Shown here piece after piece: positions 12,913 through 25,919 of a stretch of 64,000 bases of DNA; within the stretch, counting starts at the first letter, position 1, and each line of letters opens with the position of its first letter. Source of the stretch: Plecoglossus altivelis (Eukaryota > Chordata > Actinopteri > Osmeriformes > Plecoglossidae). The translations under genes and the position numbers were made by a program. The notes below the pieces were generated by a model. That model did no database searches and was not told the DNA's origin. It saw nothing but the letters and a program-made list of their open reading frames with translations. The stretch spans positions 4,825,321-4,889,320 of the forward strand of contig BROE01000020.1 of NCBI GenBank assembly GCA_036571765.1. Direction: 5' to 3'.

Positions 12913-13614
12913 TATGTCGTTATGACTTGAGCACAAGATTGCAACACTCCTGCAACATAGTTTTAGTTATTTCTTTATGAATTCATCATCTAAAAATAAA
13001 ATAGTCATGGCACTGTCACACATGATAAACAACGGTATTCAACAGTTATATATTTTGGATATGTGTTGATCGAGGTCCCATCTATCCACCTGGAGTTTAG
13101 CTTTGTACTAACACACGCTCAGCTGAGGTCAACACCCTCGCTCACAGTCCCACACAGTCGCAGGCACTCACACACTGAGGGGTTAAGTGCGTTTGACCCC
13201 CGAGGTCGGGCGACCATTTAGACGGTCCTCTGAATGCATGGGCCATGCAGATCAGCTGTGAAGGCTGGCCAAACGGGTGAGAGAGGGGGCCTCTGTCCTG
13301 TTCCCTGCCCCCCTCCCCCCCCCCCCCTCTCCGCGCAGTCTGGGGCCCTTTCTTAATCAGCGCAGTCACCACTGACACGCAGCATACACACCGCAGTCCG
13401 CCGACATCACAGCACCTGTCAATCTAGCGGGACTTACTCGCCATGCAGGGCAAACAGAGAAACACGTCCGAACCAGTGGGCTTGTTTACCAGCAGGCTCA
13501 CCCCAACCCGGACAAGCTCCTGGCATTCCTCAGTCCTCAGCACCTTTGTCTGCCTCTGTCTCTTCTATCTGTCCTCTCTCTTTCTTTCAGTTCTAACGAG
13601 AACGCACAAAACCC

Positions 13615-13842
13615 TACGCACACACACACATACACACACATGGGCACACGCAGACGCACAAAGTTGACTATCCACAAAGAGGGAGCTTAGGGTAAAGATA
13701 GTGTGAGATAGACGTTGCCTACAGGTGTAAACGCAGACGGAGGCTGCCTGTGTTATAGAGTGACTATGAACACTGCTTCAGGAGTGTGTGTGTGTGTGTG
13801 TTCGTGTATGTCTGTGTGTGTGTGGCGGTGGATGAGTGTGTG
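13615..13842. repeat. CA (13615-13660) and GT (13781-13842) arrays
   Basis: Two opposite-strand dinucleotide arrays about 120 bp apart that could pair in single strands. Confidence 0.9.
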
Positions 13843-14099
13843 TGCTAGGGAAGACGTCACCCAGATCCTCCTCCAAACGGGGTCTGCTTCCCCATCTATC
13901 AAGCTCATCAAGCCGCGCCCAGCGGGGGCTAACATTCCATCGCGTCGGGGCTCCGATGGGTCGAGGCGCATCAGGACTAATGATAATTCAATTAAAAGGT
14001 TGCTCTCTGAGGGGGCATGAACAACACCGCTGCTGTCCTGCAGTCATCCAGCCAGCCATCCAGTCATCCAGCCATCCAGTCACCCAGCCAGTCGGTTAG

Positions 14100-14240
14100 A
14101 CAGTCTCCAGCATGGCCTAATTGAGGCCCGCCTGCCCCTCAGTGGGGGCCACGATGAGGGGGTCGCCCCCGAACGCCTCCCAGAGGGTCCTCTCCTAATT
14201 GGTTAATTAATCCTCACATGGCTGCCGTCTGCAGAGCCAG
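14100..14240. promoter_or_regulatory. Candidate non-coding regulatory element
   Basis: Contains CCTAATTGAGG and CTAATTGGTTAATTAATCC, paired homeodomain cores, in otherwise GC-rich unique DNA. Preceded by a CCAGTCATCCAGCC short repeat at 14038-14095. Confidence 0.28.
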
Positions 14241-16421
14241 AGGCGTCGGCGGGAGGGGAGGGAGGGGAGGAGGAGATGAGAAGTGATGGAGAGGCATGGA
14301 AACAGGGAGGGAGGGTTCCTGAGTCTGACAGTGATGTCCTCGCTCACGGAGGAGAAAACGAGCGTCTGAACGAGCAGCCCGCCGCGCCGATCACTTCTGG
14401 GTTTCGTTTGAATTCCGATGACAAACTTCCAGTCGCCTACCACAAAGGCCTTTAGAGGCCAATTAGGCGAACGCGTTCCAAATAGGGGGAAAATGATCGG
14501 CGCTGCGAGGATGCACAAAAGGAGTTAGACCCATCCCTCTCCAGCTCTCTCTCTCTGGTCTCTCTGTTTTCTGTTCTGCGGGGAGGGGTTACACTGAGCT
14601 GGAGGGAAGGGCAGATGTGCGGAGTGTTGGTCCGGGTGACACTCACTGGAAGAGACAAGTACGTAATTTGCCCTTAGTTCCAACACAGCACACTCCTCTT
14701 GCATAATATGGCCAGCACCATTTGGATAGAAAGGCTATTAACTGAACTCATCTGTAATATCACTGACTTCCGGTTACTCATCCAGAGTTTGTCAAATCTT
14801 TTTTTTTTTTTTTGAGGTAAATCCACCTTCTCCTGAACGAACAGCCGTGTCCTCTACTCAAATCGACGTCTGTAAAATAAAAAAACAGCAACAACAACAA
14901 CGCACAACCATTTTGTTCTTTGTTTGCTGTCTTGTGTCGGTATGCATTGTGTATCGCGTGTGCGACGTGACTCAGAAGGAAGACGTTATTTGCCGTGCCA
15001 ACTTGTGGAAGGATTCTTGTTTGACTAATCACCCTCGAACAGTCTCCCGTCTCCCTCGTCCAAGCGTCACAGCGCTAAACCAACAGCAGCGGTGTTTGTG
15101 TGCGCTGCTCAAGGCGGAAAGCATCCCACCTGGCTGTGCTCCCTGGGAGAATGCAGCTTGTGAACACAGCCCCGGCCGCGCAGAACGGGTTCAGTGACGA
15201 AACTTAAACGGGTCTTGATGAAGGAAGGCCCCCCCCTGCATACACACGGCCTAATCCCGAACACGAGGTAAAGACAACAGCGGGCAGCGCTCGCGCACGG
15301 CAGAGCTGCGGGGACGCTCCGAGTGAAACGGGGGAGGGCGTGAGGCGGCAGACTGGGCGGTTTCGCTGAAACCGGGAGCTCGTCCACCCTCCCTCCCTCC
15401 CCTCCCTCCCCTCCCTTCCTCCCCCCACAAGGTTTTTGAGATCTCCCTTCTGTTGGCTGCTGGTTGTCTTTTCCCTTAATCCCTCGCTCACTTTCAGGTA
15501 CTGTAGCATCATGTCTTGATTTGCCAGGCTTCAGCCTGTGCCACTGTAGTGGCCCATAAAGAGCCAACTCAGTGTTGAGTGTTGAACCCTAGACCTGAGC
15601 ACCAAGGACTGTGGAACTCCAGTAGCGAGACATGGTAATTTAGCAGCAAGCATGGCTCAAGTCAGACCCATTACTTGTCTTCGACACATCCAGCCCCAGG
15701 CAAGGACAAACTCAGCACACAACAGACTGTACGTGACATGACAGCGGCTCAAATAAACTCGAATGGACACATATGGACTCTCCCAGAATGTGTGCGTGTG
15801 TTTGTGTGTGCGTACGGGTGGATGGGTGGCTTGTTACAGCAGGTCAGTTCAAACCAAACCTGTGCGGTAAACAAAGAACTGGAAAGTTTCCGTCGGCAGG
15901 CGCCACATTGTACCGAATGTGTTTCCAACATATGTCCCCGGCGCTCGTGAAAACTGAACACCGCTCTGCTACAACGTCCGTTTCGATTTTCATCTGGGCC
16001 TCTCTGCTTGTACGATGCTGTAGTGTGCGTGCGTGCGTGTGTGTGTGTGAAAGCACTTCATCCAGTGCTGTGTGTGTCCCTCTTCTCCTCTGTAGAGACA
16101 TCTAAGAGAAGGCGAGGAGTGTCAAAAGGCATTTGGCCAGGATGGAGCCATGCGGCACGCTGCCATTCACATCGAATCAGCCATACCGGGGAGCCCAGCT
16201 CAGCCCGGGGGGAACGTCCTCGGTCCTCCGCCCTCCGTCCTCCGCCCTCCGCCCCGCTCCTCACCTCCGCGCTCAGCGCACCCTCCCTTCGCTCGCCCTC
16301 CTTCTGGACCGCCGCAGAGCCCCGCCAAACGCAGGGTCTCCACCACGCCTCATCACACTGCCCCCGGGACCCCCCCTCCCCCTCCTCCTCCCCCAGCCCC
16401 TTGACTGGCCGCACACACACA

Positions 16422-16815
16422 TACACACGCGCACGTGCGCGCACACCATGCCAGTCCTGTCCTCTCCCATTTATTGCCGTGCTGGCACCCACCACTCTCT
16501 CTCTCTCTCTCTCTCCCTCCGTCCCTCTCTCTCTCTCTGAGACTCTTCTCCATCCATACTGACTGTCTTGCCCCCTCCCCTCTCCTTCCACCTCCCCCCC
16601 TCTCCTTTTCTTCTCCTCCCCTCCCCTGGATTTCAGAGAAAATAGCTGAAGGCCAGATTAGAGGTTGGCTGCCTCTTTGTGTTACCAGCTAGGATAAATA
16701 TTCCCAGGATGACTCCCCGTTGCCTGGAGGTTGTTTACCCGTGTGCATGCTGCCCAACTCCCCCCCCCCCCAACCCTCTCACACACACACACACACACAC
16801 ACAGACACACATGCA
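16422..16815. repeat. Cluster of CA, alternating CG/CA, CT and CA repeats
   Basis: ACACACGCGCACGTGCGCGC (from about 16425) is alternating purine-pyrimidine (Z-DNA-prone). (CT)n lies at 16495-16540 and (CA)n at 16778-16805. Confidence 0.9.
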
Positions 16816-19282
16816 CACACGCGTCAGGTTGAAGAGAGTGAGATCACCTATAATAGCCCTGAAGTCCTGCATTCCCGTTACCTGTGCGGTCACAGTGAGC
16901 CCATATCTGAGACAGCAGACAGTGAGGTAGCCCCCAGGTGACAGGCGACAGCAACCATGTTAGCCTTTCAGGCCCTTAAATGGCCCACACTCCAGCAGTA
17001 GTACAGAAAGACATGCGCTAGCATTGTTTGCTAGCCAGCCACGGAACTGGACCGTTTCGAACGCGCGACAAAGCCATCAGCGCTCGAGAACAGCAACCAG
17101 AGCAGGTTGTCTACGTACAATAAAGAAGCCGTAATGTCCCTTAGCATTGAAGCGCTTGTGATTTGTGGTGCTTTCTTTGACCTGACAACTTAATGGTAGG
17201 GTCCATTCTGAAGTCTGGTGAAGAGGGTTAGATGGAGGTAAGGAGACTGTAGCTCACAGCAGCAACGACCTGTGGACAGGCGGAGGAAATGGACTCCTAT
17301 CTGGGAATCAACATTTCTGAAGGGTTGATTTACACACACACCCACACACATACTTTCACTGCGAGAAACAGCAGAAGGTAGCCTTTAGCTGAATCCATGT
17401 CAGGGTCCACGTTGTCCTGCGTCACAGTGTTTGTACATTGTATAAAGCGCATCACGTAAACACCATTTTCAACCGTCACTATTACTGTCTTGCTACGTTG
17501 ATATTTCACTTTCTGAGAAACTTCTCGGAAGGCCTGTGTTTTGGTCGATTCTTTTTTTTTTTTTTTAGGTGTGGAGCGAGCCGGCAGCATGCCTGAACAA
17601 GACAGACGTTGACAGGCGGAACATATTTGCTGCTGGTCGGAATTCCTGCCTTTTTATTGGCTTATGGCGAGAGAGAGAGGGGGGGGGGGGGGGCGGGGGG
17701 CGTAGCAGCTCTAGAATTGTGAGCGATCAGAGGTTTGGCCAGTGAACGCTGAGAAGCAGAGGACGCGGTAATCTCCGGTTAGGTGGGATGACCTCGATTG
17801 AAACTGTTGCGGGATGGCACCGAGATAGATGTCAGATGCGCAGGAGGGATTGTTCTCGCCCAGGGTTAGGCTGTGATGACACCTTGAGAGGAGTGATAAA
17901 AGCCAAACGTGTTCTGTCATGTCTCCAGTCCCTGATAGCGATCTGTTCCCAGTCTACCTCCAATATTCTGTTCTCTATTAACTTCCAAGGGATCACTTAT
18001 CAACCCTTCCCCCCCCACCCCCTTCACATCGCACTGGTCCCAAGCACGTTTCTATTGGCAACCGTGGTCGTCTGACTAAAGACACGGAAAACCCTTGCAC
18101 GCTCTGGAATCCCCGACAGTGTGACAGACTGATTCAGACTGAGCAGGAATCCCGGGCAACCATCTCTGCGTGGCCCTGCTCTGCCGTGAAGGGGCCAGTC
18201 AGGTGAAGCACAGGGTCGAGCTCCTCCCCTCGTTAACGGTCACAGGTGCAGCCGCCGTTTGTGAAGACTTAGCCCTGTGTCATCAGGAGATGCGCATCTC
18301 TACCATTCAGACGATAGCAGACAATACGCAATGTTTCTGTCACTTCAAACATGCTGAGATAAGGACTTTATCACCCTCTGCATCTCTTCAATCTGCCATC
18401 TGCGATCTCTTTCTCAAACTCACTCTCTCTATCTCTCTCTCTCTCTCCCCCACCTCTCCTCTCTCGCTCTTTCTCTCCCCGACTCTCCCCTCTCTCTCCC
18501 CAATGCCCCACCGTCCCTCCCCCATGCGCTGTATTTGTTTATTTTTTTCCTTAGCTGTTCCCCAGAAGTAGGTGCATCAGCAGAACTGTTGTCTGTGGGA
18601 GTCACGGTTGTTTAGCCTCTTTTTACCCTGGACAGACAGGTGCATGGCGGCCGGATGCACACATGACTCACACACGCACACGCACACACGCCCTTAAAAA
18701 TCACACACGCACGCACGCACATACGGAAACAGCCCGTTCTCCATATGGTTTTGGGGGGGCGAACGAACGTGCATTGTATTTCCCATGTTTTGAGGTTGTC
18801 TCTCTCTGTCTCGCTGGCTTGTGCTGTTTAACGAGGGGGAGGCAATCTGACAGGGTGGCACTGACATCTTTCTTTCGTTCACTCCCTTGTCAGGATCCTC
18901 TTTATGCAAGTCTCACCGTTGGCCAGGCTGCAGCGCGAACGTACTCCGTTTAACACACCCTCGCTTCTCGTCCCATCCCTCCGAACAAGGAAGATGCCTC
19001 TTCCCCACCCCTCTCCCTCAGTAACACTGGAGCTCCGCTTCCACGATGAACAGTGGAGGCACGATCAGGCTCTGTGCGCCGAGGGGAAGCCATCTTTCTC
19101 CCATCTCTCTCTCTCTCTCTCCCCTCCTCTCTTCCCATCTCCTCTCCTCTAAGCTCTGGGCTCTTCCTTTCTCTTCACTCTCGTCTTCATTCTCTCTCTC
19201 CTCTTCATACTCTCTACGTCCACGTCGTGCACCATTGTCTCCCATCCCTATCCCATTCGAAGTTCCTTTACACTCATGCTGA

Positions 19283-19834
19283 NNNNNNNNNNNNNNNNNN
19301 NNNNNNNNNNNNNNNNNNNNNNNNNNNNNNNNNNNNNNNNNNNNNNNNNNNNNNNNNNNNNNNNNNNNNNNNNNNNNNNNNNNNNNNNNNNNNNNNNNNN
19401 NNNNNNNNNNNNNNNNNNNNNNNNNNNNNNNNNNNNNNNNNNNNNNNNNNNNNNNNNNNNNNNNNNNNNNNNNNNNNNNNNNNNNNNNNNNNNNNNNNNN
19501 NNNNNNNNNNNNNNNNNNNNNNNNNNNNNNNNNNNNNNNNNNNNNNNNNNNNNNNNNNNNNNNNNNNNNNNNNNNNNNNNNNNNNNNNNNNNNNNNNNNN
19601 NNNNNNNNNNNNNNNNNNNNNNNNNNNNNNNNNNNNNNNNNNNNNNNNNNNNNNNNNNNNNNNNNNNNNNNNNNNNNNNNNNNNNNNNNNNNNNNNNNNN
19701 NNNNNNNNNNNNNNNNNNNNNNNNNNNNNNNNNNNNNNNNNNNNNNNNNNNNNNNNNNNNNNNNNNNNNNNNNNNNNNNNNNNNNNNNNNNNNNNNNNNN
19801 NNNNNNNNNNNNNNNNNNNNNNNNNNNNNNNNNN
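19283..19834. other. Assembly gap, 552 N
   Basis: Unknown bases. The right edge runs straight into 20 G (19835-19854), so the break probably reflects a G-rich or low-complexity tract. Nothing can be said of its content. Confidence 1.
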
Positions 19835-20607
19835 GGGGGGGGGGGGGGGGGGGGCGCAATATTCAGTGGCTGCCTCCACGTTATAAAAGTACATGTAACT
19901 AAAGAACATACTATTCGTCAGTCGCAGTCTGGCTTTCGAAAGACTGCATCTTTCTCCCGCCATCCTACACACTGCAAACAAGTCTGGACAGCTTGTATCT
20001 CATCCCCTTGAATAAACACTCGCAGGAAATGAATGTTTCCACTGATTCACTCCATACTGGAAGCATTTATTGTAAGAGAAATTCATTCAGGGCAGCTTTC
20101 GCTTCACATGTTTATCATTTTCTCGTCCGGCCGATACATATCTTTTCATTTACTTTGACTTCACTTCCGACTTAGCGTTATCGTAAAATAAAAAAAAATA
20201 AAAAAGGTTTTCGGGGGTAGTTTATTGTCTGGCTGTTATCACATTTTTCTTTTCTGTTTGTCCACTTTCGGTCAAACGGTGGCAACTTCGAGAAGAAGGA
20301 AAAAGGTTTGACGACTAATTTCTTTTACAGCTGTGGTGTTGTTGTTGTTCGTCCCCCAAGTCAGTGTCTCCATCAGGGAAACGACAGTTATGTGTGGTGT
20401 CTCTTTTAAAGTCTTAGTTTCGGTGTTTCCCTTCTGCTCAGCTATCTTTATTAGTGGAAAGTCAAAAGGCCCCGGGGCCTCAGTACTTTAACTGTGCAGT
20501 ACAGCTGGTTAGGGACTGTTGGTGGGAGTAATGAGCTTTACCTTCAGCTGAACCATAAAGGCTGGTTCCTGCCTATGGGCATTCCAGCTCTGAGGCATCA
20601 TCTCCCC

Positions 20608-20870
20608 CAACACACACATACACACACACATACGCACATACAGGCACACACACATACGCACACACATACGCACACACATGCGCACACACACATATACGCA
20701 CACACAAGCAAACACACATACGCACACACATACGCACACACACATACACACAACGCATATGCACACACTTACACACACATACACACACGTGCACACACAT
20801 TCACACACACATGCGCACACACATACACACACATATACACACACATACACACATGCACGCAGGCACGCAT
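20608..20870. repeat. CA/CATACG compound microsatellite, about 260 bp
   Basis: Units such as ACACACATACGCACAC, ending in CATGCATGCATGCA. Artefact ORFs of His/Thr and Cys/Val arise from it. Confidence 0.95.
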
Positions 20871-21149
20871 GCATGCATGCACATCCGTGCATGCACTGCC
20901 AAGCATGCATCCGCACACTGCGCACACACCTACACCCCCGCACGACCCATTATACACACACGCTCTCCCTCTTTCTCGTAGCCTTTCACGGGCCTTCAAG
21001 GGCCGTCACTCTGCCCATTGCAGGATTCCTGTCTGTTGATCAGGACTCAGAAACGACTCGGTCATAGCGCCTGGCATACTGGCACTTAGCTTGAGCACTC
21101 CAAGAAGTCCACGGTAAAACACAGCAGAAACTGGAAGGCGTCATCAGCG

Positions 21150-21310
21150 ACAGACGTCTTCGCACGCAAGCGCGCATGATGCAATGTCACAGAGCATCGC
21201 GTCACGTCGAACGCAGACGAGAGCCGACGCCACGAGGCCCGCTCAGGCCGCGTTGGTTCCGCCACGTTCAGCGCCTCGTCGGTCGGTCAGCCTGGCCTCG
21301 TCATAGTGAG
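21150..21310. other. CpG-dense block without an assigned gene
   Basis: Many CpG dinucleotides (GCGCGC, CGTCACGTCGAACG, CGTCGGTCGG) in a region whose surroundings are CpG-poor. It could be an unmethylated island or an unannotated first exon; no ORF supports the latter. Confidence 0.4.
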
Positions 21311-23989
21311 CCTGTATCATCAAGGGCGGGATGTTGAGCAGCGTGTAATATCAAAACCATGAAGCCATTAAGCCTCAAACTGCATTGCGCGCGTGGAGAA
21401 ACCCGTCACAGCTTTCCAGTAGCGTTATCCTCATCGTCTTGGAGGACAGCGCTCTTTGTTTATACGGCATCAAATATTTTGTGGGGAAAACAAGATGTTA
21501 AACGGCCAATCGCAAGAATGTTACCGTTGGTTCCAAAGTTTCATTTGAAGACTGGGACTCGTAAGTGTCATGGACCATTTGATTTGGGTCAAATACATTC
21601 TTTTAATACAGCAAATAAAATGTGTGAAGGGTGACTTGCTCTGAATGATTTCCCTGTTTAATTGGAAAGACAAGCCCTTTATTGCACACGTCAGTATCGC
21701 TTTACATGAACACCCTTAAGCGAGGTTTATACATAGTTTAAGGGCTGCTGACGATCGGTTAAGAGCCGTTTTAGGGCAGTTAGAAAATCCATTGGTTTAC
21801 CAGACTCATGTTCTCATTTTAGCCACGCACACAAAATACTTTTAACTCTACACGTTGGCATCTCACTTCCCTTTTACTGCCTTTTACCAGCATTAAAAAA
21901 ATACTGTCACTCTACAAACCAATGGGATGCAACCTGTAACCGTTCTGTAAATACGCATGTAAAACCGTGCAACAACGCTCAAAAAAGCTTCCTCAAACCT
22001 TCGCTGTACCTGCAGTACGACACGTCCTTCAACCAATCATTGTGCCCGCGTGATACATTGTTCCTAATCCCTTTCCTATTGATGCTCTTCCACCGCCAGG
22101 CAGTTGGGATCCCCAAGATAGCCCATGATGCATGTCGTGGGGGCAGGGAGAGGTGAGCACCAGCAGGTGGTTCCAGGATAGCTTCCCCCCCCCCTCTACT
22201 GGATCTCCTCGGGGGTTGGTTAGCGCAGCGTTATGGTCATCACTAGCTGTCAGCAGGCTTGGGAATCAGCCATGTGCTCACAGAAGGATGACAGGAGAAG
22301 CAGTGAGATGGAGACAGAGGCTGATCAATAATCCCTCATAATCCCAAATCCATAGAGTGTGACAACGGCAGAGGGCAAATGTTGTTTTCCAAGACAGGAA
22401 ATACTTGCAAGGTAAACATGGGCTCGTGTTTTCGCCTGTGACCCTCCCAAAAAAAAGCATGCAATTGATCTTGAAACTCTTTAAAGTCCTAACTCGTTGA
22501 AGGCTTGGTTGAGCGGTTAGGTTGTGCTACAGTGCTGGGTCTTTGTGTATGTGTGGGCCTGTTTGTTGAGAAAACAGCTTGTTCTAATTATCGTTCCTCT
22601 CAGGGCTAGATAGGTGAACAAGACTGCTTGTATGTTTGTTAGAGGGGGACAACAGATGCTATTGATTTGGCAGGAGATGTGGCATCAACCATCCTGTAAT
22701 TTATCTGTTTTTGTGCTGTGCTAAATAGGAGGACCAGTTGTCTTGAAAAAGCAAGCTGGATCCTTCTCGAACAGAGGGCCTCTTTTTAGCCGTAAACCCC
22801 TTCTCTACTTTTGCTAGCAGTTCTGGGAAGAAAGACTCTTCCGTATTTTATTCTTGTAGTTGGCTAGTAGGGGCTGGTTCCCTGAGAAACCAGGACATCT
22901 GTTGTCTGTGACGGACCGAGGGAGGCTGGAGGAGAGGAGAGTGGGGTCCACACTGCCCCGTCTAATTGGGAGTATGTGTGAGCAGGAGAGGGGAGGGGTG
23001 TTTGGGTGGGCGCCCGAGGAGGAGAGAGGACAGGCCACTACGTTCCCACAGTACGAGGGGGGAAAAAAAGAGGAAGAAAAAACAAAAAAAAGAGAAAAAG
23101 AAGCAATGCCCCTCCACCCTTCACCCCTCCCCCCATTCCAGACTCCAGACTAAAGCCATCCTTGCAATTTAGATTAATTTCTTCCACATTTTCCTCAGGG
23201 ATTAGAAGTTAACCCTCACCCCCACTCTACCCTTCCCAATCCCCTTAATTGTTTGGCATTTTCATTATGGGATGTTGACCACCCCCAAGTCCTAGCCAGA
23301 TCCCAGGTTATGAACATGTTTTATTGATTTTAGCTGTGTCTCTCCTTCCGTCTCCAGTTTGGGTCTTGTTGCCACTTTGTGGGAGTGACATGGCTGCAGA
23401 GACCCATGGTGCGTTGGGGTGTTTAAAACCAGGACTGAACCCATAAAGTGGTTTCGGTGGTTGGGAACTGCAACGTCGATTAGTGTGACTGCAAATGACT
23501 CTTAATGCGCAACAGACTGTTGAAAGTGTTGCTAAGTACGCTATGGATGAAGACAGCATGAGCGCGATTCGAGCATAAATGTCACTCATGTAAATTGTCG
23601 ATGAAATCCTCAAGTTAACACCGAGTTGTTGCATCAAGTGCCACTGAACCTTTGCGTGACTGTACTGCATCTGGAAATCATCCCAGAGTACAACTCAACA
23701 GAAATGTACTTCAGTCATGGGATTTTTAGTTTGTTTTAAAGATGTTAAAAGTCTGATTATTAACTGTCTCCCATGTTCTTCCATGTGACTTTTCAGTGGC
23801 CTACATAGAAAGGTCACAGCTAACATGAAATATAACTTTGGCTCAGTGAGTCAAGAGATGACAACAAGCCTAGGGCATCTGAATGAGATCAAATGATCGT
23901 TAGAACATTAGCAAAATGACAATAAAAGTTTTACTTGGCAAAATCGGAGCAAAGGTGTGTTTGAGCTGAGGCAAGCTGAGGCCTATTTG

Positions 23990-24082
23990 TGTGTGGTGTG
24001 TGTGTGGGTGTGGGTGTGTGCACGTGTGTGTGTGTGAGGGTGTGTGCACATGTATGTGTGTGTGTGTGTGTGTGTGTGTGCG
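23990..24082. repeat. (GT)n microsatellite
   Basis: GTGTGGGTGTG units followed by a clean 28-bp GT run. Confidence 0.95.
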
Positions 24083-25919
24083 CAACTCTGATCAGAAACA
24101 TGTTAAGAGTAGATTTTAATTCACTGATTGCTCTCAATGTATAAAATGTCCTGCCTCTGGCATTGGTTTCAATCCGGAATTGGTTTGAACTCACGCTAAA
24201 CTCAATCTAAATCAGCCAGACTGAAAGACAGATTTCCATAACCGATGATACTGTAAAGATGCTGATTGTAGGATTATGCAAAATACGAGGGTGGTCATCA
24301 TGGTTGCTTGCTCTTATGTGTTTGACGTTGGTGATTGGCCTCGACTGCCAACTAACAGGAAGAAGACTTCAAACATCCTGCATTCAACACCAGCATGCAG
24401 AGAGAAATACATTCCCAACCCCCATGCCAGAGGTGTCAAGGCAAAGGTTAAACAGCCCCGTTCAACCCTGACTGAAACATGACGGTGGCTCCCCTCGTAC
24501 AGTATCCACTATAGCGTTGTATTAGCAGGCACCAAGTCAGCCAACAGACTCAAGGTGAACAATGTAAACAGATGGCTGGCTCCGTAGCTCACGGCAACTA
24601 GCTTCGGAATGAAAGCCACGGGCCGTCGAATGTTGACAAACTTCCCAGCACCAGAGAAGAAGAAGAAGAAGAAAGAGCACCCCTGGTCAATGGCTCGGAG
24701 GCAGGGAAGTGTTGCGGCAACGGGGTTCGGCCAGTCATCAAAGCCAGGCATGGCAGAGCTTCTCATCTCAGGTTACACAGCTCTGTGGAAAACTGATGTG
24801 TGTAACTGAAGGCAGTTAGAGTCAACTGCTGGCAGGGCACTAAAGCCACAGACTGACAGGTCTGGTAGAACAGGTTCTGAGGGAGAGGCTGCTACTTGTT
24901 GAGCTGTTAGACATGACACAGAGTCCAGCAACTGCTGGTGAATCCACCGAGGCCCTCCACGCTGCTCAGCACTGAAGGAGCCGGAGGGGGGGAAACGTCG
25001 CCGATAACAGGGAGATTTGCGAGGGTGAGGAAAGGTTGCGGAACATCCAGGTTCACGTTGCGTTCCACAACGTCAGGCAGAGTCACACAAGTTCTGCGCC
25101 CTTCCGAATGAGCAGCACCTGGACTGGGTCGTGTTTTCCAGGGACAATTTGAGTGCGGGTATGACACATTGACTTCACAGGTGTCTGCGGCAAATGGCTT
25201 AGGTTGCCGAGACATGTAAACAAAGCCACATGAATCAGTTGGCATGGAGTGAGCAAGTGGTGATTAAGAAGGGTTGCTCAACACACTGGCCTCCTCTGAG
25301 TTGTCCCTGTACATCTTCTCACACAACATAGGAAGTCATCTGCTATTGCGAAACATCCAGATACGGTCTCTCGTACGTTGCCCACGTATGAGGTTGTCGT
25401 TGTGTAAACACTGAATCTAAACGTCCAGTGGGTGACATCATTCCAGAGAGGCCCATGCTCCGAAGAAAGACAAACGAGGAAGTGACAAAACCAAACGGCT
25501 CCAAGAAAGTTGCTTTTCTCATCGCCTGCGTGGGTCCAGTTTGTTACACGGACGAGAGAAACACCAAAGTGGTCATTTCGCCTCAGCGCTCTCCTCCAAT
25601 CACACGGTGGGCTTTGTGAGCTCTTGAGTCGGCCAGCTACAGTGCTTGTTTGTGTAGCTAAGTTACAGCACATAATGATGCCCACTGTTCTTCTGAGTCT
25701 GGGGGGTATTGTTCATAATTGGGGGAATCTTCAAACACATGACTTGCCCTTTATCCCCCCCCCCCCAAAAAAAAATGATAAATAAATAAAAGAAAGACAT
25801 CTTAGAGATGAAGAAGGGCTGCAGTGTGGGACATATGGATGTCTCTGTCTGCGAGTCTCCGTGTGCGCAAGAGCAAAACCATCCAAGTTCAACAGTGGAA
25901 TAAATAACAAGTTTCCTTT

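Larger units (their letters stand above)
12913..19282. other. GC-richer non-coding flank, no gene recognised
   Basis: Dense with pyrimidine and CA tracts. The long ORFs around 15.1-16.6 kb are Pro/Arg/Ser-rich products of GC-rich simple sequence, not supported by any family. CpG-rich around 15.27-15.37 and 16.18-16.33 kb. Confidence 0.55.
19855..25919. other. Non-coding flank downstream of tfap2c, no gene recognised
   Basis: Mixed unique DNA and CA/GT arrays. A palindromic GGCCCCGGGGCC at about 20469-20480 also fits an AP-2 consensus. No ORF with recognisable homology. Confidence 0.55.

Noticed and set aside
15109..16591. ORFs of 100-184 residues rich in Pro, Arg and Ser
   Set aside because: GC-rich simple sequence on both strands gives long frames; no domain or splice evidence.
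19053..19981. Long ORFs across 19.3-19.8 kb
   Set aside because: They consist of unknown residues translated from the N gap.
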